The translations under genes and the position numbers were made by a program. Positions 27,999 through 33,847 of a DNA stretch of 64,000 bases are shown in pieces (position 1 is the stretch's first letter; every line of letters starts with the position of its first letter). Under the pieces are notes generated by a model. That model had not been told where the DNA came from. It ran no database searches and was given only the letters and a program-made list of their open reading frames with translations. Source of the DNA: a virus. The stretch lies in IMG/VR virus record IMGVR_UViG_3300047510_001751, positions 124,001-188,000 of that record; one strand, written 5' to 3'.

Positions 27999-28178
27999 TC
28001 AGATGGCACTCGTGCCCTTGCTCACCCACAGGGCAAGCCTCATGGTGCTAGCCTTGCCCACCTGCTCCTTGCTACGACCCGCTGCCATAGCAGCAGTCCG
28101 AAGGGCGGGACGACCCGAATCGGTCTTGGTGGCGGTCAGCACGTTACGAGCGGCTTGGAGCAGTTGCTGTTGGGTCAT
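27999..28178 (-). CDS. 59-aa paralogue of the 98-aa protein
   Basis: Begins MTQQQLLQAARNVLTATKTD and carries the GKASTMRLALW motif shared with the protein at 24350-24646. It therefore matches only the C-terminal half of that protein. A GGGG...CCCC hairpin (CGGGGGAACACCCCG) stands in its leader, as in the paralogue. Function unknown. Confidence 0.6.
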   Translation of the reverse strand: MTQQQLLQAARNVLTATKTDSGRPALRTAAMAAGRSKEQVGKASTMRLALWVSKGTSAI

Positions 28179-28339
28179 GATCCTCTGGGATAGTGTTGGT
28201 CGGGGTGTTCCCCCGATGAACATAGTATGGCACCCACCAGAGCCACCTGGAAGCCCCTCTGTGCCACCTCTAGAACTGTCACAGTGTCACAGGCTCAAAT
28301 ATTCTGAAGTGTGCTAGGAAGGGCTTCTGGACTAGGTAT

Positions 28340-28363
28340 AAAAAAAGGGGCTCATTGAGCCCC
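28340..28363 (-). terminator. intrinsic terminator after the 54-aa gene
   Basis: Stem GGGGCTC / GAGCCCC with a three-base loop and seven T residues on the minus strand, about 10 bases after the stop codon. Confidence 0.9.
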
Positions 28364-28373
28364 CGAGTATACC

Positions 28374-28538
28374 TTAGTCCCAATCCCCATAGTCATCGTA
28401 ATCCTTGAATTTAGACTGACGTTTATTCCTTGTTGAATAACGTTTCTGATTTTGGACATCATAACCAAAATCTTCAAAGTCTTCTTCAAGGGTCAGATCC
28501 TTAACAGAATCTGTGTACTTACGAGTGCTTTTTGCCAT
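28374..28538 (-). CDS. 54-aa charged protein
   Basis: Begins MAKSTRKYTDSVKDLTLEED and ends KFKDYDDYGDWD. It has a basic first half and an Asp/Tyr-rich tail. It ends directly in a strong terminator. Upstream is AGGAGTAATTTCAGTTAAAA, with AGGAG rather far from the ATG. Function unknown. Confidence 0.65.
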   Translation of the reverse strand: MAKSTRKYTDSVKDLTLEEDFEDFGYDVQNQKRYSTRNKRQSKFKDYDDYGDWD

Positions 28539-28577
28539 TTTTAACTGAAATTACTCCTGTTTTCGGTTATTTATTGC

Positions 28578-28805
28578 TCAAACGGTCACAATTTGAAGAG
28601 TTTGGTCTTCTTTGAGTGCTCGATTGAACAAACGACCCACACTTTGGTGGTTTTCGATAGCATTTTCCACAGTTTCTACAAAATTACCGTTCATATCACG
28701 GTAGTTATAGCTATTACCACTCTTAAATGTAATAGTGACAATGTTATCACTATCTACACTAACAGTCTGAATAGCAGTAGAATCAATGTTGTTAATGGTT
28801 TTCAT
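28578..28805 (-). CDS. 75-aa KTSC-domain protein
   Basis: Contains the KTSC pattern: Ile-rich first strand (IDSTAIQTVSVDSD), VTITFKSGNSYNYRD, and the closing motif SVGRLFNRALK. I chose the ATG giving MKTINN over an upstream TTG. It is a paralogue of the 92-aa protein at 24002. KTSC proteins have no agreed biochemical role. The leader is about 110 bases, structured, and starts at a canonical promoter. Confidence 0.7.
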   Translation of the reverse strand: MKTINNIDSTAIQTVSVDSDNIVTITFKSGNSYNYRDMNGNFVETVENAIENHQSVGRLFNRALKEDQTLQIVTV

Positions 28806-28852
28806 GTTTATCAATTAAAGGTTAAAGTTTAACTTTGAAGTTTTTGGAAAAT

Positions 28853-28882
28853 CTCAAAAACCTTAAATTTCAAGTTTTTGAG
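28853..28882 (-). promoter_or_regulatory. hairpin in the class C leader of the KTSC gene
   Basis: CTCAAAAAC and GTTTTTGAG pair across a 12-base loop between the promoter and the ATG. A related layout of A/T hairpin plus AAACTTTAA word precedes the 42-aa gene. Confidence 0.5.
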
Positions 28883-28937
28883 TTTTTTAAGTTTTTGGGA
28901 TTTCTCGATTTCTGAGATTTCCGAACTTCATGAATAC

Positions 28938-28966
28938 AGTATAGGGCATTTGCCCAGGGTTGTCAA
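28938..28966 (-). promoter_or_regulatory. host-type promoter for the KTSC gene
   Basis: TTGACA, 17 bp, TATACT on the minus strand, a near-consensus sigma-70 promoter. It is preceded by the recurring TGGCACA box. The predicted leader is over 100 bases. Confidence 0.8.
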
Positions 28967-29043
28967 GGGGGCTGTGCCAGTCCCTGAACTGTCCTCCGAG
29001 ACTTTTCCACAGGGCTGTGGAAAACTTTGAGTGTCTTAGAGTG

Positions 29044-29056
29044 GTATCGGTGATAC
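29044..29056. repeat. GTATC-GGT-GATAC palindrome
   Basis: GTATCGGTGATAC has five-base arms and a three-base centre and lies directly beside a TTGACA box (29057-29062, minus strand). It could be an operator, but no good -10 box follows. Confidence 0.35.
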
Positions 29057-29123
29057 TGTCAAGCCCCTGTGTGCCACTTTGAGAACTGGCATATTTCGGC
29101 TTGACTTTCGAGTGGTGGCGGGC

Positions 29124-29180
29124 TTAGACAACAACACCTCCGTAGATTTCCATGCTTTCAGCAACATTTAACGAAAGCAT
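29124..29180 (-). CDS. possible 18-aa peptide
   Basis: A short frame reads MLSLNVAESMEIYGGVVV. Its first ten codons carry an 8-bp inverted repeat (ATGCTTTC / GAAAGCAT). It lies between the DnaA-like words. I cannot tell whether it is translated; the inverted repeat may be the selected feature instead. Confidence 0.25.
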   Translation of the reverse strand: MLSLNVAESMEIYGGVVV

Positions 29181-29314
29181 TTGTCAGCGATTCAAAACAC
29201 TCAACTATGTTTATTTTAACATTTATTAATAACATAGTTTTCCACAGGTTTTTCCACAGGGTTGTGAAAAACTCAAAGGTATCGTTGACAACAACCTAGT
29301 AATATCAATAGTTC

Positions 29315-29797
29315 TCATAATGCGGAAACTAAGAGTGTTTTCTCATTAACTTGCTTATACAATTCAATTAAATCATTTTGATACCAGTATCGTTTATCAT
29401 GATTGCCCATCTGTTCTTTCATTTGAATACGAATCTCTTCCCATTGTTCAATAGTAGTATTCATATCAACTTCATCAACGTAATTAATTACAAATCCAAT
29501 AAACTGATGAATATAGTCCATTACATGATGAAAGTCTGTATCTCTCCAATACTCACAAAGAATAGTATTAATTGTTTGTGGAGTTTTAAGAAGATCAATA
29601 AGATGATAGATCTCAATACGTTCAAACTTATATTGATAGGTAGAAGAATACCCATTATCTTCATACCGTTTAACTGTATCTTTCCAATCTTTTAGTTCAC
29701 GATCATAAAGACGAAAAGGATTGTAGTCTTGATAAGAAAGTTCATTCGTGATCATTTCCCATTGAGGGAGGCTGAGCCAGATGTTACGACGAGACAT
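29315..29797 (-). CDS. 160-aa early protein, unknown function
   Basis: Begins MSRRNIWLSLPQWEMITNEL; rich in Trp, Tyr, Asp and Glu and predicted mostly helical. It has a class B leader, which fixes the start. No motif recognised. It is the last gene before the candidate origin. Confidence 0.7.
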   Translation of the reverse strand: MSRRNIWLSLPQWEMITNELSYQDYNPFRLYDRELKDWKDTVKRYEDNGYSSTYQYKFERIEIYHLIDLLKTPQTINTILCEYWRDTDFHHVMDYIHQFIGFVINYVDEVDMNTTIEQWEEIRIQMKEQMGNHDKRYWYQNDLIELYKQVNEKTLLVSAL

Positions 29798-29826
29798 GTG
29801 AAGTTGTTTGAACTGAAGTTAGTATA
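29795..29826 (-). promoter_or_regulatory. class B promoter-leader
   Basis: TATACTAACTTCAGTTCAAA followed by CAACTTCAC ends at the ATG. No -35 match and no Shine-Dalgarno sequence. Confidence 0.6.
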
Positions 29827-29887
29827 TGGTGTTTTGTGTGGTGATGGTGGTCATGTGTGCCAGTTTAGGAAGTGGCTGGTGGTAGTA

Positions 29888-30457
29888 TTATTCCGCTGTT
29901 CCTATATTAACATCAAACACTACTACCCAACGAGGTGTAGTAATAGGTGTAGTCCAATGGAGAATCTTACCTGGGAAGATCATCACATCACCTTCTTTAC
30001 ATTGTGTCGAAGATACAATACCATCAAAGAGAGGATAAGTATTTGATGAATTGTTTGTTGGTAGGAATTTGGTTGGATTAGGTTCTTCTAGATGTAGGAG
30101 ATAGATCCCTGTGAAATCTGATTGATAATGCCTATGAGGATTACAGACTTCATGGGGATCATAATAATTCCACCAGATAGTTTTTACATTAGATTTGACC
30201 AGTTTAACCTTGTTTAGATTAGAATCAAATTCTTGTAGCATCTGGTTAAATGGATTCCAGATAGCATCAGTTACAAACTCTTTGTGGAATAGATCAAAAT
30301 TAACTAGACCACTGGTTGTAATACCTGTACCATTAACTTCACCACGATGAGCACGTTCTTTATCCTTTTCGAGTTTAGGAAGAAGAATATCTTTGTGTTG
30401 TTGGTGATTAGGTACAGATTGATAGAAGAAAAACTCTGGTGTGAATGTGTGAATCAT
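29888..30457 (-). CDS. 2OG-Fe(II) oxygenase family protein
   Basis: This 189-aa protein has the double-stranded beta-helix pattern of phage 2-oxoglutarate/iron dioxygenases. It shows NPHRHYQSDFTGIYLLHL (His108/His110 and Asp114 as candidate metal ligands), a short-chain GDVMIFPGKILHWTTP (His167) and a closing Arg (RWVVVFDVN, Arg176) for 2-oxoglutarate. Such enzymes are common in cyanophages; the substrate is unknown. It overlaps the stop of the upstream 81-aa gene (ATGA), placing it at the end of the 31147-29888 operon. Confidence 0.78.
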   Translation of the reverse strand: MIHTFTPEFFFYQSVPNHQQHKDILLPKLEKDKERAHRGEVNGTGITTSGLVNFDLFHKEFVTDAIWNPFNQMLQEFDSNLNKVKLVKSNVKTIWWNYYDPHEVCNPHRHYQSDFTGIYLLHLEEPNPTKFLPTNNSSNTYPLFDGIVSSTQCKEGDVMIFPGKILHWTTPITTPRWVVVFDVNIGTAE

Positions 30458-30699
30458 TTTGCTTTTCTTTCTTTGTAATCTTTTTTAAGTTCATGCTCAT
30501 TGTAATACAAGAACACTTCATCAGGATACTGACCAATCCATTCAATGTATTCATCACCAATGGCAATGGCATCATCCATACGATTATCTTCCATGAGTTC
30601 TTGGAAGCGATCTTGCATGTATAATAAGATCTGGTCTGATTGCTCAGACACAGATTCATATTCTCTTTCTTGAAGTTGTTGTAGTTCGTGTTCGTTCAT
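30454..30699 (-). CDS. 81-aa acidic helical protein
   Basis: Begins MNEHELQQLQEREYESVSEQ; very acidic and Gln-rich with a basic tail (KKDYKERKAK), likely coiled coil. Four-base overlaps with both neighbours. Function unknown. Confidence 0.62.
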   Translation of the reverse strand: MNEHELQQLQEREYESVSEQSDQILLYMQDRFQELMEDNRMDDAIAIGDEYIEWIGQYPDEVFLYYNEHELKKDYKERKAK

Positions 30700-30932
30700 A
30701 CAATCTCCACGGTAATACGATTTGATAAGTGATCATACGAGACAAACTTGTATGGTTGAGGGAGAGATTCTTGAATTGCTTTGGCGAAGTCATTTGGAAA
30801 ATGCCCATGATAACGCCAAAAGAGATTAGCTTCTCTTAACGAGAGGGATTCTTTAGGTGATGGTCTGTAGGTGGACTCATCTAATTGTGTCAGACAAAGA
30901 AGTTGCTTGACATGATCTGCTACGATGTTCAT
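30696..30932 (-). CDS. 78-aa early protein
   Basis: Begins MNIVADHVKQLLCLTQLDES and contains FWRYHGHFPNDFAKAI. Overlaps both neighbours by four bases. The compact mixed helix/strand sequence matches no family I know. Confidence 0.6.
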   Translation of the reverse strand: MNIVADHVKQLLCLTQLDESTYRPSPKESLSLREANLFWRYHGHFPNDFAKAIQESLPQPYKFVSYDHLSNRITVEIV

Positions 30933-31147
30933 TTGACGTACATGGCTTTAGTGTTTGCTTGAAGAAAATCAACTGCTGCTTTGAACAGGTCATAATCATT
31001 AGGCAGGAGTTCCATCCAGTCAATTAAATCAAATGAATCCCAGTCTACTGTACCATCTGGATTCATGTCACAAATAACTGGTGTACCCATTTGATCAATC
31101 ATAATAGCTTGACCATTAATTACGAAATACATTTCGTCGTGTTCCAT
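30929..31147 (-). CDS. 72-aa acidic early protein, first of operon
   Basis: Begins MEHDEMYFVINGQAIMIDQM and is acidic (PDGTVDWDSFDLIDWME). Unlike the class A/B genes it has a strong Shine-Dalgarno sequence (GGAGGAAC before ATG). A canonical promoter lies 25 bases upstream. Function unknown. Confidence 0.65.
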   Translation of the reverse strand: MEHDEMYFVINGQAIMIDQMGTPVICDMNPDGTVDWDSFDLIDWMELLPNDYDLFKAAVDFLQANTKAMYVK

Positions 31148-31171
31148 GTTCCTCCGTTGTTGTGTGATGAT

Positions 31172-31200
31172 AGTGTAGCAGGGTTTCAGGCAGGTGTCAA
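31172..31200 (-). promoter_or_regulatory. host-type promoter for the 31147-29888 operon
   Basis: TTGACA, 17 bp, TACACT on the minus strand, followed by a leader with GGAGGA. Confidence 0.75.
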
Positions 31201-31203
31201 GCG

Positions 31204-31464
31204 TTATGCTTCATACTCTTTGATGACCACATTCTTTTGTGCTGGATACATTTCTTGTTTGTGTAGCACAAAATCAATAAACTTCTCCACACGATCCAAA
31301 CAGGTATCATGTGATTGCATCATCATTTCTTGTGAATACATCAATGGAAGAATTAGATCTTTGTTACAATCAATCCAAATACCGAGTCGTTTGATCTGAG
31401 CATGATACCAAAACACATTCGATTGACCCAAAAGTGATGGACGTTGCTGAATTCTCAGTTTCAT
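31204..31464 (-). CDS. 86-aa early protein
   Basis: Begins MKLRIQQRPSLLGQSNVFWY, with HAQIKRLGIWIDCNKDLILP and a helical C-terminal half. Its ATG overlaps the stop of the upstream Pro-rich gene. Function unknown. Confidence 0.6.
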   Translation of the reverse strand: MKLRIQQRPSLLGQSNVFWYHAQIKRLGIWIDCNKDLILPLMYSQEMMMQSHDTCLDRVEKFIDFVLHKQEMYPAQKNVVIKEYEA

Positions 31465-31754
31465 GGCTGTGTTTCAGTTGGTGCTTGTGGGGCTACTGGA
31501 GGGGCTGGAGGGATTTGTGGCGTGGGTGGCAGCTGAGTTGCTGCTGGAGCCTGTTGTAGGGGCTCCTGGATGGGTGTGGAGAGCTTTTCTTCTAGTTTCT
31601 GCTCCAACTGTGTTAGTTTCTGCTCAATAGCAGGCTGTGGCTCCTCTGGTTTGTAGTCTGGTTGAGTTTGTGCTAGTTTCCAACCAGCAGCACCAGCACC
31701 AAAGATACTAGCCAGTGCTGCTACTGTTGAAATAGTAGATTGAAACTTACTCAT
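31461..31754 (-). CDS. 97-aa membrane-anchored Pro-rich protein
   Basis: An N-terminal hydrophobic Ala/Gly-rich helix (STVAALASIFGAGAAGWKLA) is followed by a charged coiled coil (LTQLEQKLEEKL) and a Pro/Gln/Ala-rich tail (PPTPQIPPAPPVAPQAP). The order of anchor, spacer and flexible tail suggests an envelope protein of the TonB-like or spanin-like shape, but no spanin motif or lipobox is visible. Function unknown. Confidence 0.6.
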   Translation of the reverse strand: MSKFQSTISTVAALASIFGAGAAGWKLAQTQPDYKPEEPQPAIEQKLTQLEQKLEEKLSTPIQEPLQQAPAATQLPPTPQIPPAPPVAPQAPTETQP

Positions 31755-31938
31755 TTTTGTTGTTAATGATTGCTTTCAGTTCATAGATGGCGTTGCTTAC
31801 AGTCGCCTCAAGATAACCATAACAATAGGGATAACCATGCTCATTTTGAATGGCAGGGTTCTTTGTCACCTTAAGAGCATCCTCAAGACCTTCCAGAATG
31901 GTTTCCAGATGCCAGGTGGTGACTTTGGTGGTGCTCAT
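31747..31938 (-). CDS. 63-aa early protein
   Basis: Begins MSTTKVTTWHLETILEGLED and contains EHGYPYCYGYLEATVSNAIY. Predicted helical. A class B leader fixes the start. Overlaps the next gene by 8 bases. Function unknown. Confidence 0.62.
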   Translation of the reverse strand: MSTTKVTTWHLETILEGLEDALKVTKNPAIQNEHGYPYCYGYLEATVSNAIYELKAIINNKNE

Positions 31939-31966
31939 GTCTGTTGTGTGAACTGAGATCAGTCTA
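31936..31966 (-). promoter_or_regulatory. class B promoter-leader
   Basis: TAGACTGATCTCAGTTCACA followed by CAACAGAC ends at the ATG; the -10-like TAGACT overlaps the stop of the 51-aa gene. Confidence 0.55.
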
Positions 31967-32114
31967 CAACGCTCAGGTCATCCAGCAGATCCTCTGGGAC
32001 AGTTTCAAAACTGGTCTCCATCCATTGATCCTCAGCATTCCGTAAGATATTCTTACGAACGCTGTAATCATCATAATAGTATTCAGTTGTTTCAAAATCA
32101 GAAAAATAAGTCAT
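31959..32114 (-). CDS. 51-aa acidic peptide
   Basis: Begins MTYFSDFETTEYYYDDYSVR and ends PEDLLDDLSVVD. Tyr- and Asp-rich, with an ATGA overlap to the upstream gene. Its stop lies in the class B element of the next gene. Function unknown. Confidence 0.58.
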   Translation of the reverse strand: MTYFSDFETTEYYYDDYSVRKNILRNAEDQWMETSFETVPEDLLDDLSVVD

Positions 32115-32329
32115 GATTCGTGGGAATGATTACCGTTTACAAGTTCAAGTTCGTGTTGTTGATTTTTATAGACGAGCATACAAACATCTCGTCTTGGATC
32201 ATCAGGAAAATGGCGAACACATACAGTCATGTATTCGTCACAGGTAAATTTTACTTTACCATACAATCCTCTATAATATACCTCTGTTCCTTCTGGCAGC
32301 ATATTCGTACTCAGTAACTGGTGTTTCAT
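32111..32329 (-). CDS. 72-aa early protein
   Basis: Begins MKHQLLSTNMLPEGTEVYYR, then YGKVKFTCDEYMTVCVRHFP. Strand-rich, possibly a small SH3-like or beta-barrel fold. Overlaps the upstream gene by 59 bases in another frame. Function unknown. Confidence 0.58.
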   Translation of the reverse strand: MKHQLLSTNMLPEGTEVYYRGLYGKVKFTCDEYMTVCVRHFPDDPRRDVCMLVYKNQQHELELVNGNHSHES

Positions 32330-32534
32330 TTACACTGCTGCCAACATTATCAGGATACATGGTTTGTACAATGTACAATGCTTGGTAATAGCTTGCTGCT
32401 ACCACATACACATCAGCATCAATGGTGCTTGGTGCTTCATCTGGAGCATCTTGTAAAGGTAATGATACCTCCGCAAGATACACATGCCCATTTCTTAGGC
32501 TATTATCAAAATCAACAACCATATCAGACATCAT
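32271..32534 (-). CDS. 87-aa early protein
   Basis: Begins MMSDMVVDFDNSLRNGHVYL and contains IDADVYVVAASYYQALYIVQ. An alternative ATG is the next codon. Overlaps both neighbours. Function unknown. Confidence 0.58.
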   Translation of the reverse strand: MMSDMVVDFDNSLRNGHVYLAEVSLPLQDAPDEAPSTIDADVYVVAASYYQALYIVQTMYPDNVGSSVNETPVTEYEYAARRNRGIL

Positions 32535-32694
32535 ATTCTTTGTTTAATTGAGATGATAGTTCAAAACGTATTTCTTCAAGCTCTTCACGAAGATGCTTGA
32601 TTTCTTTTTGAAGACCAATGATCTCACCTTGCTGTGTCTTGATTAACTCAGCGTACTCTACGATAAGAGCTTCTGCTTGTTCTAGACTAGTCAT
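32524..32694 (-). CDS. 56-aa coiled-coil protein
   Basis: The ATG giving MTSLEQAEALIVEYAELIKT is preferred over an upstream in-frame start inside the previous gene. Continuous heptads (LQKEIKHLREELEEIRFEL) predict a coiled coil. TAACATG joins it to the 38-aa gene. Function unknown. Confidence 0.6.
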   Translation of the reverse strand: MTSLEQAEALIVEYAELIKTQQGEIIGLQKEIKHLREELEEIRFELSSQLNKEYDV

Positions 32695-32695
32695 G

Positions 32696-32812
32696 TTAGT
32701 TCCTAGAGGACAAATGATATTTAGTGTGTTCAATGTTACTGATTTGTGACTCTCGTTGTAGTGTATATTGTGCTACACCAAGAGCAATCAAAGCAATCAT
32801 GATTGATTTCAT
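32696..32812 (-). CDS. 38-aa membrane or signal peptide-like protein
   Basis: Begins MKSIMIALIALGVAQYTLQR, a short basic start and hydrophobic core, followed by a polar tail. Joined by ATGA to the zinc-ribbon gene and by TAACATG to the coiled-coil gene. Function unknown. Confidence 0.5.
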   Translation of the reverse strand: MKSIMIALIALGVAQYTLQRESQISNIEHTKYHLSSRN

Positions 32813-33018
32813 CCCATACCTCGTGGAAATTGATGCTTACAATCAGGACACAGCCAATAGGCAATACGATCTTCGTGAATAGGTTCTACACCAATCACTC
32901 GTGAAAAGAAATACGGAGCTGAATAGTATTGTCGATACTCTTTGGGGATAGGTTTATCCACCCAGTTTGCCCCACATTCAGGACAGTTCCGCATTTTGGT
33001 AATACATGTGTATTTCAT
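32809..33018 (-). CDS. 69-aa zinc-ribbon protein
   Basis: Two Cys pairs, NCPECGANWV near residue 12 and LCPDCKHQFP near residue 57, form a four-Cys zinc ribbon with a loop of about 40 residues. Such small ribbons usually bind nucleic acid or a polymerase. The partner is unknown. It follows the 39-aa gene directly. Confidence 0.68.
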   Translation of the reverse strand: MKYTCITKMRNCPECGANWVDKPIPKEYRQYYSAPYFFSRVIGVEPIHEDRIAYWLCPDCKHQFPRGMG

Positions 33019-33138
33019 TTACATAAACTCCGCCATGTAATAATCAACAGTCACCTCAAGTTCCGCGGCTTTCTCCTCAATGGCAGCCATGAATGCGGAA
33101 TCAATGTCCAGTTGATCGTGCTTTTGTTGTTCAGTCAT
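33019..33138 (-). CDS. 39-aa acidic helical peptide
   Basis: The ATG giving MTEQQKHDQLDIDSAFMAAI was chosen because the longer frame runs through the neighbouring gene. Acidic helix (EEKAAELEVTVDYYMAEFM). It overlaps the upstream gene end by 8 bases. Function unknown. Confidence 0.5.
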   Translation of the reverse strand: MTEQQKHDQLDIDSAFMAAIEEKAAELEVTVDYYMAEFM

Positions 33139-33304
33139 TGGTTTCAAGAGCTTCCCAAGCAGTAAATAGTTTAGCATGGAGTTCGTTTCCGTCAACTTGT
33201 GTGTGATTTTCGAGATGAACTTGGACAAGTTTGTTGAGGTATTGGAGAGAACCGATAAGATAGTTAAGTTCTCCAGCACTGAGACGTACATCAACCTCAG
33301 GCAT
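33131..33304 (-). CDS. 57-aa early protein
   Basis: The ATG giving MPEVDVRLSAGELNYLIGSL overlaps the stop of the upstream gene, as usual in this field. Helical with LQYLNKLVQVHLENH. Function unknown. Confidence 0.58.
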   Translation of the reverse strand: MPEVDVRLSAGELNYLIGSLQYLNKLVQVHLENHTQVDGNELHAKLFTAWEALETND

Positions 33305-33488
33305 CGTATCCAGCATAGCGTAGCATGGCTCGGCGGGCATCATAAGCAGTCAACTCATTGGGGTAGACTCCAAGGCAGTGGCGAGTCTCACGATCAATGA
33401 TCTCCCACTTGCTGGTGCCAATCCTACCACGAACGATCATGGGGTTGTCAATGCCCAGGGGGTAGGGCTTCTTGGTGGTGGTGCTCAT
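33297..33488 (-). CDS. 63-aa early protein
   Basis: Begins MSTTTKKPYPLGIDNPMIVR, then GTSKWEIIDRETRHCLGVYP and a basic helix (YDARRAMLRYAG). A strand-turn-strand-helix pattern is visible. First gene after a terminator-promoter element. Function unknown. Confidence 0.63.
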   Translation of the reverse strand: MSTTTKKPYPLGIDNPMIVRGRIGTSKWEIIDRETRHCLGVYPNELTAYDARRAMLRYAGYDA

Positions 33489-33513
33489 AGGGATCTCCCT
33501 TGACTACCCTCGT

Positions 33514-33541
33514 ATCATAGCACAAAAAAGGGGCTGGTCAA
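33514..33541 (-). promoter_or_regulatory. terminator-promoter element (promoter part)
   Basis: TTGACC, 16 bp, TATGAT. The -35 box is the loop side of the terminator hairpin and the six T residues of that terminator lie in the promoter spacer. Confidence 0.7.
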
Positions 33542-33546
33542 GCCCC
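33524..33546 (-). terminator. terminator-promoter element (terminator part)
   Basis: GGGGCTTGACCAGCCCC has a perfect 6-bp stem and is followed by six T residues, 8 bases after the stop of the 73-aa gene. Confidence 0.85.
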
Positions 33547-33554
33547 CGAATCAT

Positions 33555-33776
33555 TTAAAATTTTAATGTATACAAATGTGTATGATCATGATAATGTTGG
33601 GATGCTGTAGTTGTATCAAAATGTGTCAATTCATAATTGTTTTCGACACACCATTTCTTCACTCGATTGTAGACAGTATTTGCTTTTTCGCATGTGCTCT
33701 CACCATATTGTATCAGTTCGTTGTTGTCTTGATCAAGATAGTGAAGCTCGAAATACCAATGAAAGGGAATTGCCAT
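33555..33776 (-). CDS. 73-aa early protein
   Basis: Begins MAIPFHWYFELHYLDQDNNE, continues VYNRVKKWCVENNYELTHFD and has a His-rich end (SQHYHDHTHLYTL). Strand-rich. Monocistronic between its own promoter and a terminator. Function unknown. Confidence 0.65.
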   Translation of the reverse strand: MAIPFHWYFELHYLDQDNNELIQYGESTCEKANTVYNRVKKWCVENNYELTHFDTTTASQHYHDHTHLYTLKF

Positions 33777-33797
33777 TGTGGTAATTTGATCTGATTT

Positions 33798-33826
33798 AGT
33801 TTACCAATGTTGTTGGTGGTTGTCAA
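33798..33826 (-). promoter_or_regulatory. host-type promoter for the 73-aa gene
   Basis: TTGACA, 17 bp, TAAACT on the minus strand, about 20 bases upstream of the ATG. Confidence 0.7.
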
Positions 33827-33847
33827 CCGACATAAGTTAATTTAATA

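Larger units (their letters stand above)
28990..29280. other. largely gene-free interval with DnaA-box-like cluster; candidate origin
   Basis: TTTTCCACA occurs at 29003-29011, inverted at 29016-29024 (together a palindrome TTTTCCACAG-GG-CTGTGGAAAA), and directly repeated at 29238-29246 and 29250-29258. A one-mismatch inverted copy (TTGTGAAAAA) lies at 29262-29271. Between them is a very AT-rich stretch (about 29207-29237). The word matches the DnaA box described for Synechococcus (TTTTCCACA) and is one base from the E. coli TTATCCACA. No long ORF crosses the region. Origin function is inference. Confidence 0.5.

Noticed and set aside
29034-29062. Promoter with TTGACA beside the GTATC palindrome
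   Set aside because: No -10 better than CTAAGA lies at 17 bp and no clear gene follows, so I list only the palindrome.
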